Assembly: GCF_000151315.2 (NCBI RefSeq)
Contig: NW_011887299.1
Span: 1,202,885-1,266,884 of the forward strand
Length of the DNA: 64,000 nucleotides
Source: Capsaspora owczarzaki ATCC 30864
Taxonomy: Eukaryota; Opisthokonta; Filasterea
Direction of reading: 5' to 3'
Under the pieces are notes generated by a model. The model was not told the origin of the DNA and searched no databases. It saw only the letters and a program-made list of their open reading frames with translations. The first letter of the stretch is position 1; the number at the start of each line of letters is the position of its first letter. Position numbers and translations under genes: made by a program. Shown piece by piece: positions 10,620-22,200 of the stretch.

Positions 10620-10783
10620 TGTAATCTTGTTGTTGTAATAACCAAAAGCACGCTAGGAAGAGGCGAGAAGAAAAAAAACAAGAAAACAAGACAGAAAGCA
10701 AGAGCAGAGGAAGAGGAAGACCTTATGAATGGCGCCCACACAAAAAGAAATCAAAGGCAGCCGCGCGGAGCCTGCGTGTGTTT
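10620..10783 (-). promoter_or_regulatory. Pyrimidine-rich 3' UTR of the PTB gene (candidate autoregulatory element)
   Basis: Read on the gene's strand, the sequence just after the stop codon is dense in CU and UCUU-like motifs (TCTTCCTCTTCC and similar tracts). PTB proteins are known to bind UCUU and CU-rich RNA and to regulate their own transcripts. That this tract does so here is an inference. Confidence 0.3.
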
Positions 10784-12533
10784 TTAGGTGGCAGAGACCT
10801 TTGAGAAGGAGACGCGCAGATAGTTGGTCGGCCCAATCTTAAAGTTATTCATGTGGACGAGCGCTTGCATGGCCTCGTCGGTGGAGCCAAACTTGACAAC
10901 GCCCATCTTGTGGTTGTTAGGGAAGAGACGGAAGAGAACGACGGGGGCATACTTGCCAAACTCGGCAACGAGATCGGCCTCGGGGTAGTTGTCGGGAATG
11001 TTGGACACGTGCAGGGTGTCGATGGGCGGGCAAATGTTGGCAAAGTTCTTCGAGTTGGGGACCTTGAAGCGGTGCAGGGGCGAGTTGATGTACTCCTTGG
11101 TCAGCTCGAAGGCCGACTCCTCAGAGCCCGAGCGAGGGAGGGCGACAGCGTTGTGCTTGGACAGGCTGAGACGCATCTCCTTGCCGTAAAAGGTCTGCAT
11201 GTTGAGGTTGTGGATGGCAGTCTGGGCCTGTTGCGAATCGGTGACCTGGACAAGAGCAGTGTCCTTCTTGTTGTAGAGGATCTTGACGCGGTGGACGTCA
11301 GCGTAAGTGCCAATGATCATGAAGAGAATGTCGGGGGTGACGTGTTGATCGTTCAGGTTGCTGACGAGGATAATGTTGCGGGCATTGTTGCCAGCAGCAG
11401 CGCCGTACGCACCAGCGTTGACAGCGTTGTTGCCGCCAAAGACGCCGGCGGCGGGGCCGGCAGAGTAGCCAGCGGGACCGCCATAGCCGCCCTGCTGGGC
11501 ACCAGCCTGGTAGCCGCCATAGGCGTTGCCACCATAGTTGCCAATGCGGCCGCCGGCAGCACCGGCAGTGTTTGCAGCGGCGCCGAACGGAGTGTTGTCG
11601 CCAGTCGGGAGGTTGGGGTTGGTGTAGTCTCGGCACTTGTCGTTGTTGAAGCGAACGTTGAGCTCGTCAAGACGCGAGTAAAAGATGCGGAGCTGGCAGC
11701 AGCCAGTGTAGATGCTCTGGCCGTCGAGCGACGACTTGGCGTTCTTGGCAGAGTTCAGGTCGGCGTACTGGATGAAGGCCTGGAAGAGGTTGTTCTTGTT
11801 GAAGGTGATGATGCGGAGGACGTTGCCAAACTTGGAGAAGATCTGGTGGAGGACATCCAGCGTCACGACGTACAGAACGTTGTGAATCTCAACGCGGAGC
11901 ACGGGCTTGGGCTCGAACGACGAGTCGTTGTTGCCGCTGTGGCTGCCGCTCGCTGCAGCGCCACCGTGGTGCTGCTCGTTGCGCTTGAGCTGGACGTGGT
12001 TGGAGGGCTGGAAGTAGACGCGGCGGCCGCGGATAAACTGGGGGTTGGCCTCCGACGCCGCGAGCAGGTTTTTGGCGGCATCGAGCTGCTCCATCTCGAT
12101 AAAGCCCTGGCCCTTGTTGTGGAGCAGGAGCGTGTTGGCCACGGGGCCGTACTTGGCGCCAATGGCAATCAGCTCGGGCTCGGTGACATCGAGCGGCATG
12201 TTGCGCACATGCAGCACCTTGCCGAGCTCACCCGCGGGCGCAGCAGAGGACATGGCGTCCTGACCGTCAACACTCGGATCCATTCGCACGCGCTTTGGTT
12301 CGGAAACCTGTGGAGAGTCGCTGTCAGTGGTGGAGGAAGGGTAGTGGGAGTTCTCGGCGCTAGTGTCGTTCACGCGTTTGGTCGCAACGCTGCAAGGAAG
12401 CAAAGGGGGGAGAAGAGAGAAGAAGCAGGCGTTAGTTTAGACGGGAGACAGCCTGGGAGGGCGGGGAGAGGAAGGACAAGGACAAGGACAAGGAAAAAAA
12501 AAAAAAAAAAGGCCAATAAACTCACGAGTCCAT
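10784..12533 (-). CDS. PTBP1-like: Polypyrimidine tract-binding protein (PTB/hnRNP I family), four RRMs
   Basis: Exons on the minus strand are 12533-12526 and 12389-10784, with a 136-nt intron (donor GTGAGT, acceptor TTGCAG). The first coding exon is only 8 nt (ATGGACTC). Joined, the protein starts MDSVATKRVND, close to the start of animal PTB, and is 537 residues, as in animals (about 531). RRM1 lies near 58-133, RRM2 163-243, RRM3 341-416 and RRM4 459-537, with a Gly/Ala/Tyr-rich linker (about 265-340) between RRM2 and RRM3. The weak RNP motifs, a short RRM1 and the RRM4 ending RVSFSK are typical of PTB. It is expected to bind CU-rich intronic RNA and control splicing and RNA stability in nucleus and cytoplasm. 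The intron holds a 17-nt U run followed by repeated CCUUGU, so its own splicing may be a target. Confidence 0.93.
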
Positions 12534-13488
12534 GACTGAAGAGAAGAGCAAAGAGCACATGTTGAAGACGAGATGGAAGAAGAGAGAGAATGTGTGTGTG
12601 TCCAACGAGACAAAGACGAGCGACGCAGAGCAAAAAACTCAGCCACAAGTACGACGATGACAATCAAGATGTGAATAGGAAAGAAGAAGAAAAAAGCAGA
12701 AAAAAAAAAAAAAAAACGAAGAGAGACAGTGAAATGAGCATTGTTCAGCCTTTCATTGTTGCGTTTTGGCCAAAACATCAAAAGACCTCGCAAATGCGGA
12801 CAAATGGCTTCATCCATTCTCATACGTCCGATTCCGCATCTTCATGTGTTTTTGCTCGACTGCTTGCAGCGAGCATCGGAACCCCGAGATCGCCGAATCT
12901 CACGAAAGCCTCGTCCTGCCACCCGGAGGCACGGGTCTGCCGAATGAACACCATGGCAAGGCATTTCAATGCGGTGTTTTCATCATGTCTGCCTGAATGG
13001 TCGCACTGCAGCGAGAGCAGCCCAGCATCAAAAACGCCGTCGTCATTGAGCCACCATTACACAATGCCTTTGCAAAGCACATGGAAAAAAAAAAGAGGAA
13101 AAAATGATTTTTTTTCCACTTGTTCGGTTGAGCCAGATCGCCAGTGAGTCGCGTGACGCTGTGGCACGGCCGAGTAGGTTGGCTGCAATGCGATTCTCCT
13201 GCTCCACTCGACACGTCGCCTGGAACGGCCGCCGACACGAATGAACAAAAAAGCGTCAAAAGACAATTGAAAAAAAAAAAAAAAAAAAGGGATCCATGAA
13301 ACGCGACACTTTCAACACGATCGGCTTTGCAGCAGGCGAGGAACGCGATGCAATGGAGGGATGGCAACACGACGCAAGTGCTGAGAGGTGGCTGAGGCTT
13401 CAGTGAGCGGCGGATGGAGAACCAGCTTCCCATCAGAAACAGCCACTGACAAAAAGGCTGCTGAAACGAACACAAAGCAAACAGCGAG

Positions 13489-13535
<47 letters not shown>

Positions 13536-13750
13536 TTCTGAATTTACCGAAATCAACACAAATAAAGCGAGGAGTGAATTTTCTCGTCCAACTTTGACCT
13601 GCGATTTGCGTATGATTTGCATTGGTGAAAAACTCACCATCATACAAACGATGAATAGAACTCGTGGAGATTGAAAGTCGCATCAAATCCCCCCAAAATG
13701 GAGCTTGGCGCAGTCCATTCAGCACGTTCAAGTTGGCTGCAAAATTTCCC
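12534..13750. other. Divergent intergenic region with long poly-A/T runs
   Basis: This separates the starts of the PTB gene (-) and the AEC transporter gene (+). It holds A runs near 12700 and 13271 and a 43-nt T run at 13492-13534. Open frames here are low-complexity and unsupported. Confidence 0.5.
13492..13534. repeat. Poly-T run of 43 nt
   Basis: An uninterrupted T run, the longest homopolymer in the window. No target-site duplication or retroelement sequence is seen beside it, so I do not call it a retrotransposon tail. Confidence 0.85.
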
Positions 13751-14171
13751 ATGCCTACCGTTGCGGACGAAATCTCGAATGTCATCTTGCCGGCCATCAA
13801 GGCAACCGCAAAGGTAGCCGATAGGAAATCCGCACCAGCGTGTGCACCGGGTAGAGAGAGGGGCAACCAGGAGACGAACAACAGCAGGTTGAGAGATAAA
13901 GTATGGGAAAATCGAGGAAAAGAGCTCGAAAAAAACTTGGACAAACCTGGGTTGAATTCACATCGATCAAAACGAACGTGACGCCATCGCAGACTGGACC
14001 TCGTCCTAGTCCAATGCTGATTCGAATGATCCAAGAAGTGCTATGCTCGAATCGAGGGTGATGGCGGCGAAGGGACAATCCTTCGGTGGAGACGGCGCGA
14101 GAACAAGAACGCAAGTTGGGCGGTGGCGTTTTTTGATGGATGTGAGCTCTGATCACGGAGGTATCATCTCG

Positions 14172-14207
<36 letters not shown>

Positions 14208-16043
14208 GAGTGTTTTGCGTGTTCACACACTGGTCCCAGCAGTCATTCGGGGCGCATTAAGCCACGTTGGCATCCGGAAGAATGACAGAAAGAGCTAGGA
14301 TTGTGCTCCATCCAGCCCAAACAGACAAAACCTGCGCTCACTCTTCTGACTTGCATTCATCCAGGTCATCCTCCTTGCCGCGGTCGGTGTGGCTGCAAAG
14401 CGATTAGGCATTCTGAACTCGGAAACATCCACCAGACTTTCAAAGCTTGTGCTCAACTTTGCCGTTCCAGCGTTGACTTTCGTCTCCATCGCTCATGCCA
14501 TCACATTTGATAACATCAAGGAGCTTTGGCCACTGCCGCTTTTTGGATTGCTCTACATTTGCCTCGGGATGGTAACGAAAGTTTGATGTTGGATTGTGAA
14601 TTGTTTGTGAAAACCTGGCTTTGACCCGACGCTCCTCGCTCTTAGGCTTTCGGATGGATTATTTGCCGCATTTGTCGGTTCCCAAAGGCCATCCGGAATC
14701 TTGTGATGGTTTGCTGCGCGTTTGGGAATTCCCAGACCATTCCGCTGGCGCTGGTGTCGTCGCTGGCGCACTCGGTGGCTCAGCTCAAGCAGAGTGATAC
14801 CGACACGCCCGCGGCTATTATCGCGCGTGGTACGTCGTACATTATGCTGTACACGCTGATTGGAACCATTCTTCGATGGTCGTTCGCCTACAAGCTGCTC
14901 AACCCGTCGCCGCAAACGCGAGCAGACGAACTCGAGCGGCAACATCGATTAACCCACCGACTGTCGGTGGACCAGATTGCCACTCTGGATGGCCACCCGA
15001 CAGTTCGCCCATCGGGCACCGAATCCGTAGCTGCCGTTCACGGGAGTGTGGACGGGAGCGATGACACGCCGGCTGTTCCCGACCGACTCAGCCCGTCGAA
15101 CAGCCGCGATCTGCTCATCCAAACGCTCGAGATACACTCAGCCGTGGGTAGCTCACAGCCATCGACTCTTCTAGCTGCTGCTGCATCTGTTCCTACGACG
15201 CCTCCTGCCTCTGTGCGTGCCAGAATTGGTTGTGCTTTCCGCCGCGTCTTGTCAACATTCACTCCTCCGGTTTGGGCCATCGTGTTGGGCTTGATTGTCG
15301 CGGTGGCTGCGCCCCTCAAGAACGCCTTCTTTCCAGCAGAAACAGCATCGAGCTCGACCCCACCGCTTGACTTTCTTGCAGATACACTCCAGACGCTGGG
15401 CAACGTTGTTGTTCCGGCAATCATGCTGATTCTCGGAGAGCAACTCTCGCGCGGGCCGTTGCAACTGACGTACATCCAATGGCATCGAATGTGGTCGTGC
15501 TGCAAAAAGCCGCACAAGCGAGCGTTTTCTCAAGGCAGCCTCAAATCGCGCATGCAAACGTGCTGGAATTCTTGCTGGAACCGCGATCGACAGCAACACA
15601 ACTCTGACAACGAACAGCTCACTCTTGTCGAGTCTTCCTCGTCATATTCAGTCATGCATGAAAAGATCGGGGGTTTGGAGTCCTCTGCCGATGTCTGCAT
15701 GCCTCCAGAGTCCGCTCAACAACAACAACAACGCAGCGTCATTACCACTCCGCTGAGTGTGGGCTCCGTCCTCGCCATCGTCATTGTCAAACTTGTCATC
15801 CTGCCCGGCATCGCCATCCCGCTGACAATGCTGTTCAACAAGATCGGACTACTCGGTAGTGATCCTGTCTTGCACTTTGTTGTGCTGTTGGAGTCGTGTG
15901 TTCCGACGGGAATCAACCTCGTTGTCATTTGCGCCTCGCACAATTGGTTGCAACGCGAGCTGACAACAGTGCTGTTCTACCAGTACCTGATAGCCATCCT
16001 TTCCATCACTTTGATGACCACTGGGTTTCTTGTCACATTGTAG
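13751..16043 (+). CDS. Auxin efflux carrier (AEC/PIN-like) family membrane transporter
   Basis: Exons are 13751-13813, 14365-14571 and 14646-16043, giving 555 residues; all junctions are GT-AG and in phase 0. The first exon is inferred: it has the only ATG in its frame, and the joined text (...ILPAIKATAK + VILLAAVGVAAKRLG) reads as the first membrane helix of the family. Exons 2 and 3 carry the family hallmarks LVLNFAVPALTF and AFGNSQTIPLALV. A long hydrophilic loop follows (about residues 150-390, Ser/Gln-rich), then a C-terminal helix bundle with ESCVPTGINLVVI. Members move small molecules across plasma or endoplasmic membranes in plants, fungi and bacteria; the substrate here is unknown. 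Intron 1 is 551 nt and contains a CT repeat. Confidence 0.8.
14173..14205. repeat. CT dinucleotide microsatellite
   Basis: About sixteen CT units inside intron 1 of the AEC transporter gene. Confidence 0.85.
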
Positions 16044-16268
16044 CCTGCCTGCCTTGAAAAAGCATTTTACAAACCACTGCATGAAAACATAATAGAGCAA
16101 ACATTATGGATTATCGCGTACAGGCATGAACACCAAAACAAAACCCTCGTCTTGTCCGATGACTAAGCGCGTAGCAAATCGGGCAAGAGAAGGACAAGCA
16201 AACCGCAACAAACAAATTCAAATAACACCAAATAGACGAAAATAGCAGGATTAGAGTGGGTGCAGCGT

Positions 16269-19200
16269 TCAAGACGACGCGGCCAAAATTTCATTGCGCT
16301 TGTTGAATGCCTCGAGGTAGAGCTCCAAGCATTGAACAATGTCAAACATCTGCACAAAGTGAAGGGGGGGGAGAGAAAAAAAAAGTGAGACAATCGTCGC
16401 AACCTTGACAAGAAAAACGGCAAACGAAACAACAACAAGAACAACAAGAAAATCGTACCTCGTCCGAGTTGACGCGCACATTGCGCGACTTGCCAGCGGC
16501 ATCCGTCACCTTCAAGTTGAGCGAAGGCGCGGCAGTCGCTCCAACGTCGCTTTGCTGCTCACGGTAGTTGGTGAGCTCCTTGAAATCGATAATTTCGAGG
16601 GAGGACTTGGACTTGGGGTCGAGGAAGGACATCTTGGACGTGCTGAGGAGAGCAATGACACCAGTGTACGTGTCGCCGTGCGAGTCTTGCAGCTTGGACA
16701 CGTTGTAGACGTTCGTTGCAATGTGCGGCCAAGCCATGACCTCTGTCAAGAAGTGCTGCATGGCGGCCTCGTGATCCATGTCTTTGATGTACTTGTTCTG
16801 AGCAAAGACGCGTGTTTCCCATTCGTCTTGCCGCATGAACGTGCGCAATTCTCGCGGAATGTACTTGCCCCATCGCCACTGGATGCCAGCTTGCAGCTTT
16901 TCATGTCCGCACACGTGCTGATGCACGTTCCAGTCCTTTTGCTGGCACTCGCGGCTGCAATACGACGCCAGCTTGCAACCGCTGCAGCGCTTGCTGGCAG
17001 GGTTGTTGCAAACGCTGCAGACGTTCGACATGAAGGCCTGCATGTCGTGGTTTTCGACGCGGTACTGCAGCGCGGCGAGTTTCGCCACTTGGTCCACATC
17101 GACCTTGTGGTGGCCCTTGAGGTATCGATCGAGAACCTGAGGTGAGCAAGCCAAGAAGGGGAAGTTGAAATGAACAAATAGCAAAGCAAATTGGTTGTGA
17201 GATTCGGCCCCATAGGAAAGAATAGTAACGCATTGCATTCAATGTCTCGCAAGTTCTCCTCTTCCTTCTTTACCTGATAATACATGATCTCAGCCAGGAA
17301 ACCACCGCGCTTCCACTCCTCGTTCGTGAGCCAGAACTTTTTGCGGAATTGCACGCCAACAGGGGCATGCCACTTGGCAGCAGCATGGTTGAGAGCGTCG
17401 AACACGTAGGCCTTGTTGTCGATCGGGATGGGCTCGACTGTCATTGGGAAAAAAAAAACACAAGAAAACAAAATGAGACACCGCGCACCGTGCACCACTG
17501 CACAGTCCTCGACAAAATCTTACTATCAGGGTTGCTCAAATTCAAAGCCCACAGGCCCCACTCGGACGGGTTGGGAATCTGGACGCGAGAGCAGACCAAT
17601 CCAACAAAGTCCTTGACGTTGACCACGTTCGTAACGTGAATGTTCTTGGTGGCGGTCGTGCCCATAAAGACCGTCTTGATTGACAAGGGGGTCTCGTGCT
17701 GTGGGAGAGAACATGTACAAGGTGAGTTTCGAGCAAACCGCATCAACCAGGCGTCAAAATCGCCTTCTCCCGAAAAAACAAAGTCCATACCTCAAGACTG
17801 TCGAGCTCGGCAGCGGATGGGCCAGTCGCGCGTTGTCCAAGACGCTTGAGTGCTATCAAGCGCTTCTCGCAAATAGCGGCAACGTCGTAGAATGGTCGCT
17901 TTTTGTCAGCAGCGCAATCACGGAGGAACTTTTTGAGATACATTTCAAACCGAGGGGAAGGCTGGAAGAAGTTCGTGCATGCCAGCATGACGACCCAACC
18001 ACGGCCACAGCTCTCTCTGCCGAACGAAGAAAGAAAAAAAAAACAAGAACAAAGACGTGAATGCAACAACATTAGAACAAGAAGCAAAACAAAACCACTA
18101 TTGTCTGTTCGCTCGTCCCCTCAATCGTTCAGACCGACGTACTGCTGCTTGCTTCGGTTGGAAATGGTCTGTTTGATGATTTGACAGTAAATTTCATCGC
18201 GCAGCGTGGGTGCGGCCAAGGCAGCGTTGATAATCGATGCGATCGGATGAACGTCGCCACGAGATCGCTTCGGCATGTCGCCCATAAAGACCATGAGATC
18301 TGCCAAGATTGAAAAACGCTACGTCAGAACAAGAAACAAAAGAGCAAGATGTGCAAATGGAACGACCCCTTACTTCGGAAGCAGTTGACAGCTTGGCGAG
18401 AATCGGCGTCGGACATTTGCTTGTGGAGCGCGGATTTGATGGGGTTCTGAAAGAGAGCGAGCAAAAACATCTCGGTAAGCCAAACCGGCGCACAAACACA
18501 ACCATGAACGCACAAATCAACACCACCACAACCAACCTCGGAAAACTTAATCTTCTCGGCAATCGAACCGATACCCCAGGTTGAAAGGCTCGGGCCGTTG
18601 CCTTTGCGAATGCGGACGGAGGGTTTTTTGAACTCGACATCGTCGCCAAAGTTCTCCTTGACGTACTCGAGCAAGTTGAACTTTTTGTCCTTGAACAGAC
18701 CTTCCAGCGACTCGGCTTCGGCTGCAGCGCGAGCAGATTCACGCTTGGCGTCTTCTTCGGCAATGATGCGCGCAGCCTCTTCGGCCGCGCTGAGCTTGGT
18801 GACTGGCGCGGTCGCCTCGGACGAGCCGGCAGAAGCAGCAGCGCTGGCGTTGGCGGCGGCCTTTGGTCCGGCAACCTCCGTTTCGGTGCGGCCCAGCACG
18901 TCTTCGAGTGGCTTGCACAGCAGAATGTGCACATACGCACGGGGCACAAAGCCCTCCTTGCCGTTGATCTCGGCCTCAATCCACTCATCGTCGTGCTCGC
19001 CGACCTCGTCGTCCTGAATCTCATCGCTCGTCTCCTCGGGAATGACAGTAATCACATCGCCCTTCTTGAGCGGCAACAGGGTTGCGTCGTTGGCGTCATA
19101 GTCAAAGAGAGCAAGACCATAGCGAGCCTCCTTGTGCAAGTCCTCCATGTAGACTCGAAGCTTTCGGTTGATGGCAGGGCCGTCGTTGCGTTCGAGCTTG

Positions 19201-22200
19201 AAGGTCAGCTGCAGGTCGCGCACAAACTGGATCGTCCACAGCGCGTCCTTTTCCTGGAGCTTGGCGCCATGCGTCTTGATGACATTGTAGTCGCGGGTGT
19301 AGAGAATCGACTTGCGATCGAGGGAGCACACGTGGAAGCCGACCGTGTCCAACGCCAACAGCACCTCATCGCCCTTCTTGAACTTGAGCGGCGGCGTGAC
19401 GTCCTGCGGGGCTTCGACCAGCGTGGCGCGGAAGGTGGAGGCAAAGTACGGTGTCTTGGCAATCGCACGATTAATGAGCAGCCACATGAGCGCCTGCTCG
19501 GTCGAGTCCTTGTACTTGGCCATGCCGTCGCGCAGCCGCGCGTCCGTCACAGACTTGTGGTGCTCGCGCGCGACGTTGGCTTGCACCCAGTCGGCGTTGA
19601 TGACCGTTTTGGCATCCCGCCTCGTCTCGACCGCCGCAACCTGCGTCATGACATCGAGAATGGCGAGCGAATCCAGGGCGATTGCTCCAGTGACGAACGC
19701 ACCGACAACCTGCGAGTAGAGAAGGCGCGTGGCGATCGGGTCGTCCAAGTGCAGCTTCTCGCTGAGCTGGTGCATGAAGCACTGCTTTTTAAAGTAGAAC
19801 ATGGGCGAGAAGGACTCGAGCTGGCCAGTCAGGAAGGCCTGCGCCTCGAACGCTGCCAACACGTCCAGAACAAAGTCATTGTCACGAATGCACAGCTCCA
19901 GAGGGCCGTTCACAAAGTAAATGGCAAAGCCGTCCGAGCGGGCCATCTTGACTGCCTTGGCGACCTTGGCACAAAGTTCATGCGTTTCCATGAGCGAGTC
20001 GACCATGACGGTGATGGACTGACCGTCCATCAAGTTGATCGGCAGTGCCACGTCCGAGCAAGTGCTGGAGGACTGCACTTCCAGGGCGCCGACCGCGTGC
20101 TTGCGGGGAGTTAGCAGCATGCAGGTCTTGTCGAGCCGAGCCTGGCAGAAAGGCTTGTAGTCGATAATGCCAAAGTCGAACGCCGCGTCAGCTTTGGCAA
20201 TGAACGCTCGCACGCACTTGGCCAGGGGCACAGACGGCGGGAAGGAGCCCAGGAAGTTGGACAGGACGTGCCACGCAGCCTTGCGGCTGTCCTCGTTGGG
20301 GTTGGCAGAAATCTGCTTGAGAACCTGGCAGTACATTTCATCACCGAGACGCGGGTAGTCCAACACGGATGCAATCATGGACTGGATGGCGCCGGTTGGC
20401 TCCAGCATGGGATGGCCGGTGGCGCCGCCAATGACTTGGTTGAGCGAATCAAACATGAGCATGGCGACACCTTCCAGGTCGTCCGACAATCGCAAAAGCG
20501 AGGACGACAGGGAGAAAGGCTGGAAGGTCGCCGTCAGTCCCTTGTTGAAATGTGCAGCTGCAAACTCCTCAAAGGTGTTGGCACCGGCGATCTGCTTGCG
20601 CAACAGGGAGCCGACTGCCGGGCCGACGGCAGGACTGACGGAATCCATCGCGGAACTGCCCAGCAAGGAGAGCATGACGCGATCCATTTCTTTGCTCGAA
20701 ATCTCGCCCTTCTGGACCAATTCGGTGGTGCGCTTGAGCTCCTTCTCGATGAGCTCGTGTTTGAAGCGGCGGTAGTCCTCGACATTCAGCTCGCCCGCGG
20801 ACTGCGACATTTCAAGCAGCGTAATGCTCTCGGCCGCTGTGAGTCGGTTCTTGGTGGCGAAAGAGCCGCTGCGTTTGAGAGTGGACGAGTTGGCAAACTG
20901 GAGGAAGGACATTGGGCGCGTGCGCTTTGCAGCGGGAGCCGGGGTGTTGGCGTCGCCGCCCGAAGCAACGATGGCTGGTGCAGCAGCAGGTGCGCTGCTC
21001 TCGGTCGTCTCGGTAGTACTCGGCGAGATTGTAACAGTGACAGTGGGAATGGGCTCTGGCGGGGGCAGACCAGCGGCTTCCGCCTCGGCAGCGGCGGCGG
21101 CAGCAGCTTCGGCAGCAGCGGCAGCGGCAGCGGCAGCAGCAGCAGCTTCGGCCTCTGCGCGAATGCGAGCTTCCTCGGCCAGCCGAAGGCGCTCCGCTTC
21201 GAGGGCGGCCGCCTTGCGTGCTGCCTCGAGCATGATAAAGTAGCGGCGTCGCATGGCACAGCCGCGTGCGCGGGCTTGCATGCGAATAACAAGACGTCGC
21301 ATCTTGACGTACGCCTTGTACATGAGGTGGCCGCGGTAGAAGACCTGGATGACCTTGATTGCGACACGGAACATGAGGAAGCGCTTGCGCGCCATGCGAG
21401 CGCGCCACCAGCTTTGCAGTCGAATCACGTTTGCCCGGAACTTGACTTCACGACGGCTCTCGAGAACCTTGTCCACGTGATCCTTGTAAAAGACTTTGGT
21501 CGAACCCATCTGTGCATTGGCGGGATTGGACGGGTCCACGCCGCACTGTTGCATGATGGAGCGAATGACGGGCGGCTCGCTGCCTGCCGCAACCTTGGTG
21601 CGGGGAGGGAGCAGCACGCGATAGCGGAACAGAAAATCTTGGAAGGGGCGACGCGCGGGATAGCCCATGCTGCGGATGCGGACGGTCTCCATCATGCCAG
21701 AGTAACGAAGCTGGTGCATGACAAGCGTCTTGTCGAATGCCGTCGGGACCTTGCTGGGATTCGGCTTGATGCAGCGCACAAAGAACGGGTTGCTCTCAAA
21801 CAGAGTTTGCATGAGGTCTGACAGGGAGTTGTGGAATTGGAATCCGACCGTCACCTTGCCCTTGTTGCCAGCGTTGCCGCCCGCGCTCTTGGCACCCTTG
21901 ACGTTCGAAACGACCGTTCCAGACGACGATGTGGAGCCTGCCGCGTCTTCGCCGAAGAAGCCAACAAAGATTTCGCGAAGGTGGCCGAGTTTGCTGGCGA
22001 GCAGCGTGTCGACCAGCGCCGGGCGCAGCGTGTCGCGGTTCTTTTCGAGGAAGCCGTCAACGCGGTAAAAGACCTCGCCGGCATAGTGGGCAATGCCAAA
22101 GGTCTCAGCGGCCTTCTTGTTCACGAGCAGGTTGGGGTCCTTTTCGTACTGCTTCTTGACCTTGGTGACGAACGTGACATCCGTGCACTGAGGGAAGCCA

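Larger units (their letters stand above)
8037..10783. other. Long intergenic region without a supported gene
   Basis: About 2.7 kb between the synthase start and the PTB stop. It holds short poly-A/T runs, a GT repeat near 9787-9810, an 8-bp-arm hairpin at 8550-8572 and pyrimidine-rich minus-strand sequence just 3' of the PTB gene. All open frames are short and without recognisable domains. A weak candidate coding stretch on the minus strand near 10180-10400 is given under findings. Confidence 0.5.

Noticed and set aside
10853-12535. 560-codon plus-strand frame opposite PTB
   Set aside because: Antisense shadow rich in Val/Leu/Asp; the PTB strand carries four clear RRMs.
13492-13534. T43 run as the tail of a retroposed copy
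   Set aside because: No flanking duplication and no LINE, SINE or processed-gene sequence beside it.
13312-14034. 240-codon minus-strand frame with hydrophobic stretches
   Set aside because: It spans a poly-T run translated as polyLys and overlaps the inferred first exon of the AEC transporter, which splices in phase.
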